In this document: piece by piece, positions 36,062 to 48,945 of the stretch
Numbering within the stretch: position 1 is the first letter of the stretch
Layout: every line of letters starts with the position of its first letter
Assembly: GCA_947683425.1 (NCBI GenBank)
Contig: CANTUQ010000043.1
Coordinates: 8,751,501 to 8,815,500 of the forward strand
Reading direction: 5' to 3'
From: Excoecaria cochinchinensis
Lineage: Eukaryota > Streptophyta > Magnoliopsida > Malpighiales > Euphorbiaceae
Length of the DNA: 64,000 nucleotides
The notes under the pieces: generated by a model
The model's database searches: none
Told to the model about the DNA's origin: nothing
What the model saw: the letters and a program-made list of their open reading frames with translations, nothing else
Made by a program: the position numbers and the translations under genes

Positions 36062-36889
36062 GTGCGGAAGGTGTATAGCCTTTGGGAGAGTCACCGCCAG
36101 TCAAGCCAACATAGTGGGATTATTGATAGGACACAGTTTCTTTTTATATCATCATTATTTTGTAATAGTGATCTCTCTGTGTAATTAGTTTTGTTAAGCT
36201 TCCGCTATGTATCTCTGAATGTTGTAATTAGGTTGGTATCAGAACAGTTTTGTAATTTAATATTGTTATATCATGAATGAATGATCAATTGGTTTTAAGG
36301 TTTTAATTTTCACTATTTATATGTATGTTTATATTATGTGAATGTATGTTTTGTACCGTTCCGTTTGGTGTGACACCCCTGCTCGTACGGGTTCTCACTC
36401 CCTCCCGGATGGGTTCCCCTACGTATGGGTAAGGTGTGTTACACTAATAGTAACTCAAGTTTTTCTTGTAGCCACTCTTGAAAAGTATGAGGGATTTTGA
36501 AAAAAATAAAAGAGGCTGTTAGAGATGAAATCGTAACTGACTCTCTAAGCAAAAGTTAGGCCAAAGGGCAGGGTGAAAACCTAGAAACGGACAGTCTGTT
36601 CTATAAAAAAATGAAATGAATAAAAGCTGCTGGATTGGGTTGGTCCATTCCAAGCAAAAATTAGGCACAGGTGTAGACACTGGGTCCTGAGGTAGTCCAG
36701 TTCAGAGTTACTCGATGAAGACATCAGGGTCTGTTTCCAGACAAATGGATGAAGGTTGTAAGTTTTCATTCTCAAGTTTTACAAGGATTGAGGATTTTTT
36801 CTCGGCAATAGAAGATTTCAGGGAATCGGGGGGAGTTAATATCTTGGAAAATGGGTTTTGCTCCACCAACGGGAATACCGTCGGTAGAA

Positions 36890-37205
36890 GTGATGCCCGT
36901 CGCTCGCGTAACAGACCTATCTCTCACAACGAGCGCCGGTTGTCACTCATTCCCTGAGCCCCGTCTCTCGCAGGAGTGACGCCCATCGTTTGCGTGAGAC
37001 ACCCGTCTCTCACGATGAATCCTGGCTGTCGCTCACCCGCAAGAGCCCATCTCTTGTGTGAAGCAACGCCCATCACTCGTTCGAGAGATGCCTGTCTCTC
37101 GTGATGGGCGCCGGCTATCCCTCACCCGCGAGAGCCCATCTCTCATGTGAAGCGACGCCCGTTGCTTGTTCAAGAGATGCCTTTCTCTCGCGATTTCATC
37201 TCTTG
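36890..37205 (+). repeat. CG-rich inverted-repeat zone of Tat-2 LTR
   Basis: Repeats of GAGAG/CTCTC-bearing motifs (CTCTCGC, GCGAGAG, GACGCCCATCG) form several imperfect hairpins with a rough 110-bp periodicity (about 36990-37080 and 37105-37190). It sits in the same LTR zone as the GC-rich inverted repeat of Tat-1. Confidence 0.7.
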
Positions 37206-37211
37206 TGAGGG

Positions 37212-39686
37212 TGTGATGCGTGCCGAACCTAGCACAGGCCCTCGTTGATCCCGCTTTTAGGGCTCTAGGGATTGGTTCGCATCTTTTTTTATCTTGGGCA
37301 TCATGAATCATCTTGGATGCCTCCTTTCCAGTAGAACATTGGAAAGGATCATCTAGACTCACAATGCCTTTGGGCACCTTTGAGGTATTTTGGAGTTGCC
37401 ACTCAATTTAAAATAAATTGGGAAATGTCTCTAACCTCTATTAGTCTAAACCAGAGATGGTGTTCGGAACTTCACTCTCATTAATGACTTAAGTTTATAA
37501 ATGAGTTTTTCAGAAATCAAAATTCCATCTCTCATCTCACGCGATTATGCATTGAATTTAAAGCGCATTTGCAAGCATATTGAAAGCGATAAATAAAGCG
37601 GTAAGTAAATAAATAAATTACGAAAGAAAATTGGGACAGAATAATCTCCCAAAAATAAATTACAAAATAAAAAATGGGACATAACAATCCCCCAAGATTA
37701 AATAAGAAAGCATAATAAAACTTGCCCTAAAATCAATTACAAGGGCACAAAAAGAAAAGAATAATTAAAATGCAAAGAAGTAATTAAAATGAATCATACA
37801 TAAATCGGGTCATTTATTATTTTTAGAAATATTGGTTCCCTTTTTTATTAACTTAAAAATTAGAGAACCATTTTTTGGGCATTGATTGGAAAAACTGGAA
37901 TGAGTGATCTCATTTTATGAAAATTTAGTTCTCCATTTGATAATGAGATTTTGTTTGTTAAAATAGGACATTGGTCCAATTTATTAAGAAAAGTCCCAAG
38001 TTATTAGTTATTAAAAAAAAGTGATTTTCTATAATACGGATAATAAAAAGACTACATTTTACACAACACATAAAAATAATAATAATAATAAACATAAAAT
38101 GCAAACCCTAAATTTGAAGGTCTTTGGTCTCCCGATCCTCCAACCCATGCGTAAATATAACTCACATACATAAATTTCGAGGCAACAAAGCAAAAATAAA
38201 ATAAAATGCTAGTAAAGTAATTAAGTAGATAATATATAAGAAATAGTCAAATAAAGATTAATAAATAAACAAAACAAATAAGTCAATAAAAATAATCAAA
38301 CGGTGACAAATGATTCGATGATAACATTAATAATTATTAATAGAGATAAATTGAATAAAAGCTAAAAATTAATAAAATGAATTAAGAAAAAAATTAATAA
38401 TGAAAAATAAAGCAAATTATATTACATCACATACATTTTTGGCAACTTCATACGCTCGGGCACCTGGAAAAAAGTACATATAAGGCACTACGAAGAGGTA
38501 GCACGTCATGCATTGCACGAGTCGCGCAGTCCGATGGAGGAAACGCGAGACCTTCTACGACGACCAAATGGGAAAAAGGAAAATAACGACACTATTCGAT
38601 CGGGAAAAAGCGAAATCCGACCGAAGAATCATGATTCAAGCAAAAACAAAGATAAAATCCGATCGGCTACCACAATACAAGCAAAAATAAATCATGACTC
38701 AAACAACCAGAAGAACATAGGAAATGATAACAGACCAACACACACAATATTAGACGATCAAAACATGTAAAATATCGTGCGAACTAAAGCAACAAACACA
38801 CTTATTTAATCATGACAACAATGAACATGCGATAAACAAGTTAATAAGATAAAATAAGCAATATATATACAATATGTACAATAAACAGAGCATGTACAAA
38901 GAGAAGAAATAACTGGTAAGGCAAAATGAGAAAGAGAAAGAAAAAAAAGAAAAGAAAGAAAGAAATAAAGAGATAGTGATCCCAGTATTTACCCTCAGAT
39001 ATAGACGTTAGATTGCAAGATGAAGAAGCTCCGGTTTTCCTCTCTGCTTTTCTTAAAAATGATAAAACAGTGAATGGTAAAAACTTCAAGATGAAGGTCA
39101 CGTTAAAAAAAACAAATACGATTGAATCTCAAACATCAGGAATTAATTTCCTGGATTCAAGAAGCAATCTCATAATGTTTTGAGAATACAAATCACTTTC
39201 TTGCTCTCAAAACTTTCTTTTATCTCCGTGTTTGTTTTTCTCTGCCTTTTCAAAAATCCTCCCTCCTCTCAGTTTCTTAACTTTTTCTTTTTATATCTTA
39301 GAGGCGATTAGGTGGTTTCTCACCAAATCAACCATAAACCCATGCTTTTAAAGCCAAATCCTCCCGAAAACACGGAGAGGGAACGCTGGAGCAGTGAGGC
39401 AGGTGAGCCCTTCATCTTACCTGTGAGATGGGCCTCACGCAGTAAGGCTGCATCTCACCAACATGAGATGGGCCTCACAAACGTAAGGCTCCATCTCACA
39501 TGGGTGAGATGGGCCTCATCCCACAGGCCCCCAGCAAATCCTCAAAACTGCATTTTTTTTAATTAAAAATGCAAAACATATTTTTCGAGGAAACCATCAC
39601 TTCGATTTGTATTTTGCCCATGAATAGGCATCATTTTCATCACTGGGTAGCTTCAGTCCAGGCTGCCTCAGGGCCCGATGTCTATA
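37212..39686 (-). mobile_element. Tat solo LTR, reverse strand
   Basis: On the minus strand it runs TATAGACATCGGGCCC...GGCACGCATCACA, 2,475 bp. Perfect GAGGG duplications lie at 37207-37211 and 39687-39691. It has no interior. It keeps a TATA-like GATATAAAAAG (about 39288-39299), a short (ATT)n remnant (38075-38092) and a GTTCT-loop hairpin (37324-37348). The first base pair of the terminus has mutated (TA instead of TG). Confidence 0.93.
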
Positions 39687-39975
39687 GAGGGGCTCACCGA
39701 CCAAAAGACCAAGCGTAACCCCATCAGTGACGCCCGTCGGTACTCCACCAACGCCCGTCAGTCGATGCTCTGACATTATTTGAGCGGGATTTTCTAGATT
39801 TTTAAGGTGAGCTCCTAATATTTCCAAGATTTTCCCAAAATCTTTTAAATATTTTCAAATCACGGATTTTATTTTGAGAATATTCTGAAAATCATTCGGT
39901 TTTGATTTCGATTTCAGAAATCTTTTTCAAATTTAAATTCTAAATTTTAATTTATTTGAATTTTCTTCCTAAACC

Positions 39976-40033
39976 TATAAATAGGGGTTGGGAGCTCATT
40001 ATAGAGGGGGGGGGGGGGGGGGGGGCGGGGGGG
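39976..40033 (+). promoter_or_regulatory. TATA box and G tract of Tat-2 LTR
   Basis: CCTATAAATAGGGG (TATA at 39976-39983) is a strong plant TATA match. A run of 20 G, one C and 7 G (40006-40033) starts about 30 bp downstream, where transcription would be expected to begin. Confidence 0.6.
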
Positions 40034-42394
40034 AATTTTAATAAAAACAAAGGATTTTAGCTATTGTTATTCTTATTTTTTTTTACAAAAAGTTCTCTCA
40101 ATTTTTTGAAAAGTCATCATAAAAAATTCTTTCAATTTAGGCGAGATCGAGGGAACAACATTAATTCGTTTCTATCGAATCCAGTCGTTTTAGCATCCAC
40201 AATTGCTATCAAAATATCGAGAAAGAAAAATATAATTTTCTTCTCTTGATTTGTTTTCGAAAAATAATTTTTGCAGTCCAAAACTCTTCTAAAAATCGCA
40301 CATGCGGACCAATCCTTGTAGAGTTCGAGGAACCGAAATCGCAAAACATTCACCTTCAAAGGTAAAAATCCGAGGGTAAATATTCTGGATTTGTCATTTT
40401 CATATTTGATCATTTCGTAATAATTTTACAGACAAAAATCTCATTTATTTAAAACAAAATTAATTTTTTATTTGATTTTTACGTTTTTTTTAGGATCAGG
40501 TGTGAGCGACGGGCAGAGAGTCTAGCGATGAGCGGAGAGTCCATCGATGGACTCTGCCTCTGGCCGCCCGTCAACCTAGGGTGCCTGTCGCTCGCTTATC
40601 TTAGGCCGTCCCTGGACGTTTTCTCATTTTTTTTCTTTTTATTTCACCCATTTTCCCATCATCTTTTATGGCAATTTCTCATGGATTTTCTTTGTCATTT
40701 AATCTCTCGCACCTTATTTTACCCTTAATTTTGGCACTAACATGATTTTTATTTTTGTAACTTTTATCTGACTTATTTGGTGAATTTGGGGTTGTTAAAA
40801 TGGTGGTCGCCATGGTGATCTGAGAATCTTCATTCGGGTCAATTCTCTTAACTTTACCTCATTTCTTTTACTTTATATATTATTATTGAAAATATTATTT
40901 TTATCTCTCTAATATAAAAATGGTTAAAAATTATAATAATTAAATTGAAGTTTTCATTAGTAAATTGAGGACCAAAGTCCTATTTTTAGCAAATAAAATT
41001 GACACTTTAAAATGGCTTTGTAATAAGCATGCATGTGAGGACCAACGTCCTCATTCTTAACGTATATCCCGATTTATGTATGAACTGCATGCTATTTACA
41101 ATGGTGGTTGTATTCTGCCCCTAGTTTTATTGTAATTTATTTTCATATACTCTATTTTAATTACACTCCTGTTTACCGCTTTCCTTGTGTGGCCAATTTG
41201 CGCTTTAATTAATTGCATTAAATTGAATGAGAAATGGGATTGTAGACACTGGGTCCTAAGTCTGCCTATATCATAGTTACCCAATGTTTATTAGATGCCT
41301 GGTCAGAGGCAAAAATGTTAAAAATGATGATTTCCTTGTCAAATTTGCATTTTAGAATAAAAAATAAAAAATAATAAAACTATTTTAAAAAATTAGTTTT
41401 TAAAAATGAAATTTAAAAACTTTAGTTTTTTTAGTCATATTTAAAAAGAAGAAAAAAATCGGAAAAATCAGATGTCGACACAAGGAAATCGGATGTGCAC
41501 GCCACAGCGTTGTGCGATCGACACCCGTCAGGCACGCCTACGAGCGTCAGTCGTTCCAGATCCGCCGCAAATGTGACTTTTTACCCGATTTCCATTTTTT
41601 TCATAAATTTTTTGACTTTTTTCACCCTTATTTCGGGATTTTGAATGTTTTCTTCCTTTTTTACACCCTAATTAAGGGAATTTCATTAAAAATCATATTT
41701 TCTTACGTAATTAATTATTTTTTCCATTTTTGTTCATTTAAAAAGAAAATTTTGGAAAGAAATTGGTGGAGAGTTCATTTTTTACATCAAAAATCTCATT
41801 TTCTTTTTCTTTTCTTCTCTAAGAATTCTCTCTACAATATTTTTAACTTTTTTTTTCTCTCCAAATAAAACCCAATTTTTAACCAATAATTTTTCTTGAG
41901 ACAAAAAAAATCATTGTTTGTTCTTGAGATTTGGATTTTTTATCAATAATAATTTTTGTGGCAAAGAAATCAATTTTTTTGTTCTTGAAAACTAAATTTC
42001 TTTTCTTCTTTGTAACAATTTTTATCAATAATAATTTTTGAGACAAAAAAATCAATTCTTTGTTCTTGAGAATTAATTTCTTTTCTTCTATTTTTTTTAA
42101 TCAATTTTCTTTTGGAATAAAATTTCAATTTTTGTTATTCTTATTTCTATTTTGTGAATCGAATTAAGGAAGTCAATCATTTTTTATCCATCAAATCTAA
42201 AATCTGAGGGTAAGCATTCTATGCTCAATCTTTTAAATTTTTTTTTCTTTTTATTTTGTTCATATTTGATTAGTAATAATGTAGATTTTTAATATTTATT
42301 GTATTTTTTATTTTTTTATGTGATTTTGTATATAGATTTAACATTTTTAATATTCTTTTTACTTTATTTTATTTAATTGTTTACTCTTCATTTC

Positions 42395-42547
<153 letters not shown>

Positions 42548-43312
42548 CGTTATTTGTCTTAATTTTATTAGCATGTTAATCGTTTATTTATTTTAATATG
42601 TCATTTAATTAATTTGTCATCAACAATGCATATTTTATTTATTCTAATCTATCATTTATTGTTTTATGTACTTTCTTCATTTGATTACTAACATTAATTT
42701 ATTTTGTATTTTTTGCTTTAATCCTTATTTTTCCTTGTTTGAGCATCCATGCAAGCGAAGGATGAGATCCGGAGATTGGTTATTTTTATTGTATTTGTCA
42801 ATTTTCCTTTATTTGTTATTTTAATTTATTTGTCATGTAATTATTAATAAAATCATTTATTTTATGCACGTTTAATTAAAAATCACACAAAAATATTTTT
42901 ATAAATAAATTAGATTTTTCTAATAAAATGAGACCAATGTCCTAATTTTTTCATCCAAATAAATTGTCACTTCAAAATTCTTTTCTTTAATTATACATGC
43001 AAGGACCAATTTCCTCACTCTTAATAAATACCCCGTTTTATGCATGATTTGCATTTATTTTATATTGGGGTTGTATTCTGCCCCTAGTTTTGTTGCAGCT
43101 TATTTTATTTCCTTTCTACATTATTTTAATCTTGCTTTTTATCGCTTTTATATATGTGATTGATATCCACTCTATTAAACTACATTTAAAATATCTGAGA
43201 AAAGGGATGAAATATTAAAATCCAAAACTCAACTGTGATTTAACCAAGGTATGAATAAATGAGAAGTTTCGAACCATCTCTGGTCTTTGGGCTCAACAAG
43301 GCAAGAGGGCCA

Positions 43313-43597
43313 TCTCAATATTCTATTGGGATGGGGCCTCCAAGACACCTCTTGCATCCCGTAAAAAGGCTCAATTTGCACAGTCCTAGGCGCCACGAGG
43401 CGAGAGGGCCATCCTAATGTTCTATTAGGGTGGGGCCTCCAAGACACCTCTGGTTTGCCCAAGCGCGAGGCCGGAAGGGCCATCCTAATGTTAGGGTGGG
43501 GCCTCCAAGACACCTCCGGCTTGCCTATGATGGACATAGCTACGCTATCTTAGGCTAACTGAGGCTAGACGAACTTTTTCAATGTTTTATTGGGTGG
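43313..43597 (+). repeat. GTTCT-loop hairpins, Tat-3 5' LTR
   Basis: Repeated units each hold a short stem-loop and the phrase GGGGCCTCCAAGACACCTC. The clearest is CCTAAT-GTTCT-ATTAGG (43413-43429). Others lie at 43313-43331 (ATTCT loop) and 43575-43597. One copy near 43492 has lost the loop and one arm. Confidence 0.85.
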
Positions 43598-43728
43598 CGA
43601 CTCCATGAAACCTCCTTCTTGCCTGAAATAGACGCCATTGCAATTTCACTTGCAAATTTCCATGAACATCTCTCGAAATCCCTAAAAGCGAGTTTTCGGG
43701 GCCTCCTGGGGTTCGGCGCGCGTCACAA

Positions 43729-43747
43729 TGGCGACTCCACTGGGGAC
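43729..43747 (+). other. Primer-binding site, tRNA-Arg, Tat-3
   Basis: TGGCGACTCCACTGGGGAC starts two bases after the LTR end. It is the intact form of the site seen at 7181 and 63556. Confidence 0.9.
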
Positions 43748-44687
43748 TTAAGAGACTTCGCTTCGAAAGTACCTTGGATAAAAATTATAATTGAGTTTTA
43801 ATTTAAAAATTTTATCCCTTTTCGAAATTGCATTGCCTTTCATTAGAGCCTTAGAACTATGCTAGTTTTGTCCCTATTCTTACCCTGGTGTGTTCTTCAA
43901 GCATGACCCTACGTTCACTCAATGTAGAGAAGTGTTAAGGATAATCACCAGCCCAAGCCACGTACTATCATGGTATATCAAATGGAGACCCAATTGGTCG
44001 TTATGTTCATGATGAGCTAGACCCGTTGGCAGGGACCATGCTTGGGTAGCCCCAAAGTATTATCAACCTGGACCAATGCTCATGTAACAGCAATAAATAC
44101 TTCCCCTAGGTGACATGTACCTTAATACAATGCTTGCTATGTGCGCCATTATATATTTAACATAATCAACCAAATTAAATGGTCTTTTATCAAAGGCTTT
44201 CATGCCCCGGTGAGCCCATCATAATTTAGTTGAAATGTTTAAATACATAAAGGCCAAAATTCATATGTATGCGCATTAGTTAATGTTATGCTGCCGGTTT
44301 CCCACTGTGCACCATACGCGTCCATTGGGTTCCCCGTTAACCCATGGATCAAACCCACCTAGGAAAGAGATCGTATTACCTCATGTGTGGGAGTAATAAG
44401 GTTGAAAAGATCTAATTGCTTGTATGTGATTGTAAATGTTGCATAACACACGATCATGCATTGTATATGTCATTCATGCATCATTCTAACAATTTAAATT
44501 TTTCAGCCATCATAGATTCACCTAAGTGGACTAGACAGTCAGCTACTAAGGAAAAATCTGCTCTTTGAAGTTGCTGGAATTGGTGTCTGATTAGGGTTCT
44601 GAGTCACTCTCAATAACCAGTGAATCATCTTCTTCACAGTACTTCAAAACTAAAAATGACCAACCTACCGAAAAAATCTGACGCAAC
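43748..44687 (+). other. Tat-3 leader
   Basis: No gene is seen. The stretch matches the Tat-1 leader at 20867-21560, including GGTATATCAAATGGAGACCC and TTGGCAGGGACCATGCTTGG. The strong conservation between old copies of a noncoding leader suggests cis-acting signals, for example for packaging. Confidence 0.65.
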
Positions 44688-45354
44688 TGTAACACCCCTT
44701 ACCCATACGTAGGCGATCCCATCCGATAAGGAGTGAGATTCCGTATGAGTAAAGGTGCCACCACACAGATACAGGATAACATACATTCATACATAAACAT
44801 ACATACCAATATACAGGGTAGATTAAAACTTACAACACCATTCATAAAAGCTGATCATGCATTAATATAATGAAAGCATTACATTACTGTTCTGATCAAC
44901 TGAAGGATGCAACAGATAATTATAATATCCAGAATTCATATACAAAAGCGGAAGCTATTACAAAACCATATGAGAGTTCTATACGAAAAGAATCATAAGT
45001 GTAACACCCCGACATCCCCGTTGGAAGGATACCGGAGTGCCACGCGAGCAAACACATAAAAAAAACGAATCCATATACACATGTATAAACAAAAACCAAA
45101 TGAGATTTAAAGAAACTTTTAATCATGTAATAGTAAATCCTTTTTACATATAACATATATCCATACTGTTTTACAAAATGAGGCTTGTGATCAAATACAT
45201 ATACAAAAATACTATTTGTTCCTTTACAAAAGATTTACTCTGCTATACACAAGCCATATATAAAAGTTACAGCGGAAGACTTCAAATAACTTCATTCAAA
45301 AAGACTCCTAGTGGCCGACCCGCAGATATCTGACTCCAAATCCAAACTCGACAC

Positions 45355-45394
45355 CTGCACGGGAAAAGAGCCCGTGCTAAGCGATAACGCTTAG
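45355..45394 (-). other. Double stem-loop, LTR H
   Basis: Perfect version: CTAAGCG/CGCTTAG and CACGGG/CCCGTG, ending TGCAG|GT. Confidence 0.85.
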
Positions 45395-46562
45395 TGGGGA
45401 GGAACAAAACAAACTAACAATATGCATATATAATATTTACAACAATACTATAATCTCATCCCAACCATAAACATACATTACAAGTAATTAACTATTAAAA
45501 CATAATTAAAATCTACATATTTCTCACCCTTCCAAATACATATACACTCAAGGTGTATAAACACAAAGTTATACTATATTTCATATACAACATATACCTT
45601 TAATCTTGTCAATAAACATCTCAACATATATATATATATATATCACATATAAACATGTAGCCTGATTAGTCTGAAATACTCTCTAGAAGTGGATACGGTC
45701 ATTTGGATACTGATTGAACACAGTATCCCAATCATATAGAGACATGAGTCTCAAACATGTATTTTCCATATAGAGACCGGAGTCTCGCTTTATTTTCATA
45801 TAGACCAAACATGGTCGAAACAAGGATCCAAATGGACCCACATATATCGTTTTATCATATAGCAGCTGCACACACACTCTGACCTAAGTAAGCGCTTACT
45901 TATCCACTACTATGACCATTCAGGCTCAAATGATATAACTCAATAATTCAAGCACCAATATCAATATAAGTAATGAAAAATAATACTAATTTATAGTCCA
46001 TGTATACAGGTATACTGATCACATTTAAAACAAGTAACTATAAATATTAAATACAACTAAATACAAATACATATTTCACGTATACATGTGTCTAGATCAA
46101 ATTCAGAAACATTTAAATACATCCAGTATCAATTATTGGAGGCCGAAGTACAAATAATTCACATTCAAGACCATTTATGTTCATGTAAAATATAAACTAG
46201 TAAGTTATGTACATTAATTATTTAATCAAGTACACGACTCCATAATTCACGTATCATATCATGTGAATTTCGTTAAATACTAACTTATATTTTATATATA
46301 TACACGTATACTGATCCAATTCAGAATATTTAAATGTATAAATATCAATTACAGGAGGTAATAAGAACAAATAGTTCATATTGAAAAAGTCCATGTTAAA
46401 TAAATTATAAACATGTAAATCATGTAGATTAATCATTAATCATGTATACAAAACCCAATATTATGCAATTATCCAAAATACAATACAATTTTAACTCAAA
46501 CATTTGTCATGTAGTGCAAAAACCCTTAAAACAGAAGTTAAAACTTTAAGCAGGGGAAGGCT

Positions 46563-46862
46563 GGTCACGCCGTGACCATTCGTCACGTCTCGTGACGCAG
46601 GCTTCACACGAGTGCCAGGAAAAAAGCAAGGCAGTCACGGCGTGACCACCAGTCACGTCTCGTGACGCCTGAGAGGAGAGGGGAAGAGGTCACGGAATAA
46701 GATCTCATGACACGCAGAGAGACAGGCGAGGTCGCGAGGCGTGATGCTCCATCACGTCGCGTGACTTCCCAAGGAGGGAGATCACGGCGTGATGCTCCAT
46801 CACGCCACGTGACTTCCCAGGAAGGGAGGTCACGGCGTGATGCCCCATCACGTCTCGTGATC
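46563..46862 (-). repeat. TCACG/CGTGA palindrome array, LTR H
   Basis: Paired motifs such as GTCACGGCGTGAC and GTCACGTCTCGTGAC alternate across 300 bp. The last three units (from about 46728, 46788 and 46827) share the phrase TGATGCTCCATCACG with small changes. Confidence 0.88.
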
Positions 46863-47884
46863 TTCCTCTCACAACTTCTTCTTCTTCCTCACAAAGCCTT
46901 CAAAATTTCCAGAAAAACTTAAAAACCAGAAGAATCGTGAAAACAGAGTACTACCAAAATTCCAACCTCACTTTGTCTAAAACCATTTTTCATGCAAAAA
47001 TCATGCTAATACGTACCTTTAAGTCTCCATAATACATTTACAGCACTTGTGATACAGATAATATATTTTACTAATCAAACGGAATTAAAACCAGCACATC
47101 AATATCTCAGGATTTATAATTCAACTCACGCATAAACATCTCATTTACATATTCAAAGATATCCTTCCCTCCAGAAATCAAGTATACAATATAACATAAC
47201 TCATGCATTTTGATAAACAAACACACATAAACACATTAGCAACAGAACTGCAAACCGGATCCAGAATGAGGAAAGACAGACACACTCCCAAACCTGGAAA
47301 TGAAGCTCAAAATGTCCACTGAACTCTCAATCCACCACTTTATCTTTTCCCTTCTCTTTTCTTTTATCCACAGAAGCTCTGGAAATCCCTTTAAAGCTCA
47401 CAACCTAGGCTCAAAACTGAAGGATACCCACATGCAAAAGAAAGAACAACAGAATGTGGTTTTTACGTGAGAGAGAGAGAGCAAGAAGAGAGAAAACTTT
47501 TCCAGTCCTTTGTTTTCCAGCCAACTGAGTTTTTCTCATTCTTCCCTTTTTCCCTCACCACGTGCACACACACATTCCACCTGGCACACATGCACGATTA
47601 CACCATTCACTAAATCCTCTTTTAACAAAATAATCCATGTCAAATTACCTTTTACTCACTACCTAAAAGTTTGTAATCTAATTACTTAAATTAGATTCTT
47701 GCAATTTAATCCTTTTTCCTCTTGTGAATTACCCAATTGTTCTTAATTATCCAATTAAAATCACTAATTCCAATTAGGCCACTTATGGGGTGTGACAATA
47801 AGCTACAAAAATAAGCCCCACACTAAGACCCTGCTGTGTTGGCTTTGATGGCGACGACTCTCCCAAAAACAACTCCTTCTGCAC

Positions 47885-47925
47885 CTGCACGGGTAAACAC
47901 ACCGTGCTAAGCGATAAACACTTAG
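47885..47925 (-). other. Double stem-loop, LTR G
   Basis: Stem 1 is CTAAGTGTTTATCGCTTAG-like with one weakened pair. Stem 2 is CACGGTGTG/CACCCGTG-like, ending GTGCAG|GTGCAG. Confidence 0.75.
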
Positions 47926-48611
47926 TGGGGAAACACACATATAGCATAACGACAACCATTCACAACGGTCGTCAAGGCAATTCACATGCGTACTTCATGT
48001 ACATACAATAATCATGGCATAACAATAACATAAACTCCTGCTCACAAGCATAGAACCATTCATCAGAAGTTCATAACAACAATCATATCCTTTTTAGCAG
48101 ATTATACTTCATCGATGAATCCATACATATATAACATACGTTTCCTCATATAACAATTCTTAATAAGCACCTGCTGACCCGAGGGAGTGGATAACGAGTT
48201 ACAGACAGTACTTTATGGGTACGAGCCGATATAGACAGTACTTTACGGGTACGAGCCGATAAAACAGATTTTCATTTAACTTTTACAAAACATTCAAAAG
48301 TGGAGCTTAAACAAGATCCTTTAAGATAGGGGCTCACGCGGAACCGTTCGGGGACCTGATCGGGGTCCAAATAGAAACAGAGGCTATAGCTAAGACTCTA
48401 TTAGGCATGCCTAACTATCCACTAGACCGACTCTTGCAGGCGGAGAAACACACAATTAATGGCCGTAGTTAAATTACGACAAGCGAAGAATTCACATTCT
48501 ATGATAATCAGAACATATATTCTTATAGCTCAAAAACATGGTATTGCGTGCTAAAGACCATAATAAAACATTCGTAAAACATGCGGAAATAAAGGGATTT
48601 TATTGCAAAAA

Positions 48612-48945
48612 CAGGGTAGGTCACGGTCACAACCAAAATGGTTGTGACCGTGACCTACCAAGGATCCGGGCAGAAAGTAAGTCTGGGGTACCTCACGGTC
48701 ACAACCAAAATGGTTGTCACCGTGATATACCAAAGCAACCAAACAGAAGCAAATGTTTAGGTTCCTCACGGTCACAACCAAAATGGTTATCACCGTGATG
48801 TACCAAAGAAGCCAGACAGAATCAAAAGCTTGGGTATCTCACGGTGGTAACGAAATGGGTTGCCACCGTGACATACCCACTGCCCAGACAGAAACCAAAG
48901 TTTGGATACCTCACGGTGGTAACCAGATTGGTTGCCACCGTGACA
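48612..48945 (-). repeat. Hairpin array with 72-bp period, LTR G
   Basis: Five hairpins of about 34 bp start near 48612, 48694, 48766, 48838 and 48910. A sixth, at 55413-55448, is separated only by the insertion of I. Two stem versions occur. One pairs CGGTCACAACC with GGTTGTGACCG, the other pairs CGGTGGTAACC with GGTTGCCACCG. Each version pairs with itself, apart from a wobble. Confidence 0.92.

Larger units (their letters stand above)
28520..36443 (+). mobile_element. Solo LTR E, interrupted by element F
   Basis: The LTR runs TGTAACACCCCGATTCC...AAGGTGTGTTACA with perfect CTAAT duplications (28515-28519 and 36444-36448). The left arm (28520-29529) has a pyrimidine-rich leader, a donor GGTAAGTC (28993) and ACAGGTTTGGGA (about 29180). 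The right arm (35655-36443) has GTACCCGTAAG motifs and the double stem-loop. The hairpin array expected in the middle is missing, probably deleted along with one end of F. Confidence 0.88.
7180..36671 (+). mobile_element. Tat-1 interior, split by insertions
   Basis: The Tat-1 interior survives as five blocks: 7180-7335 (PBS and leader), 20862-23678 (leader and gag), 26934-28519 (pol remnants and 3' UTR), 36444-36671 (3' UTR), and the joins implied by removing LTR B, LTR D and LTR E. Each insertion is bounded by a 5-bp TSD, so the blocks reconnect exactly. The leader at 20862-21500 matches Tat-3 at 43850-44520. The tail at 36444-36671 matches Tat-3 at 58600-58760. Confidence 0.8.
45000..47797 (-). 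mobile_element. Solo LTR H
   Basis: On the minus strand it runs TGTCACACCCCATAAG...CGGGGTGTTACA, 2,798 bp, with perfect ATAAG duplications (44995-44999 and 47798-47802). It holds AGGTTTGGGAG (about 47287-47297), a TCACG/CGTGA palindrome array, UNCG-type hairpins (GAGAC-TCCG-GTCTC at 45773-45786) and the double stem-loop. Confidence 0.93.

Noticed and set aside
48612..48945. CRISPR-like array (regular repeats with spacers)
   Set aside because: Repeats are imperfect, self-pairing and in a plant LTR. Spacers are also related to each other, and no cas gene is present. The 26-bp array at 59229 is likewise an ordinary tandem repeat.
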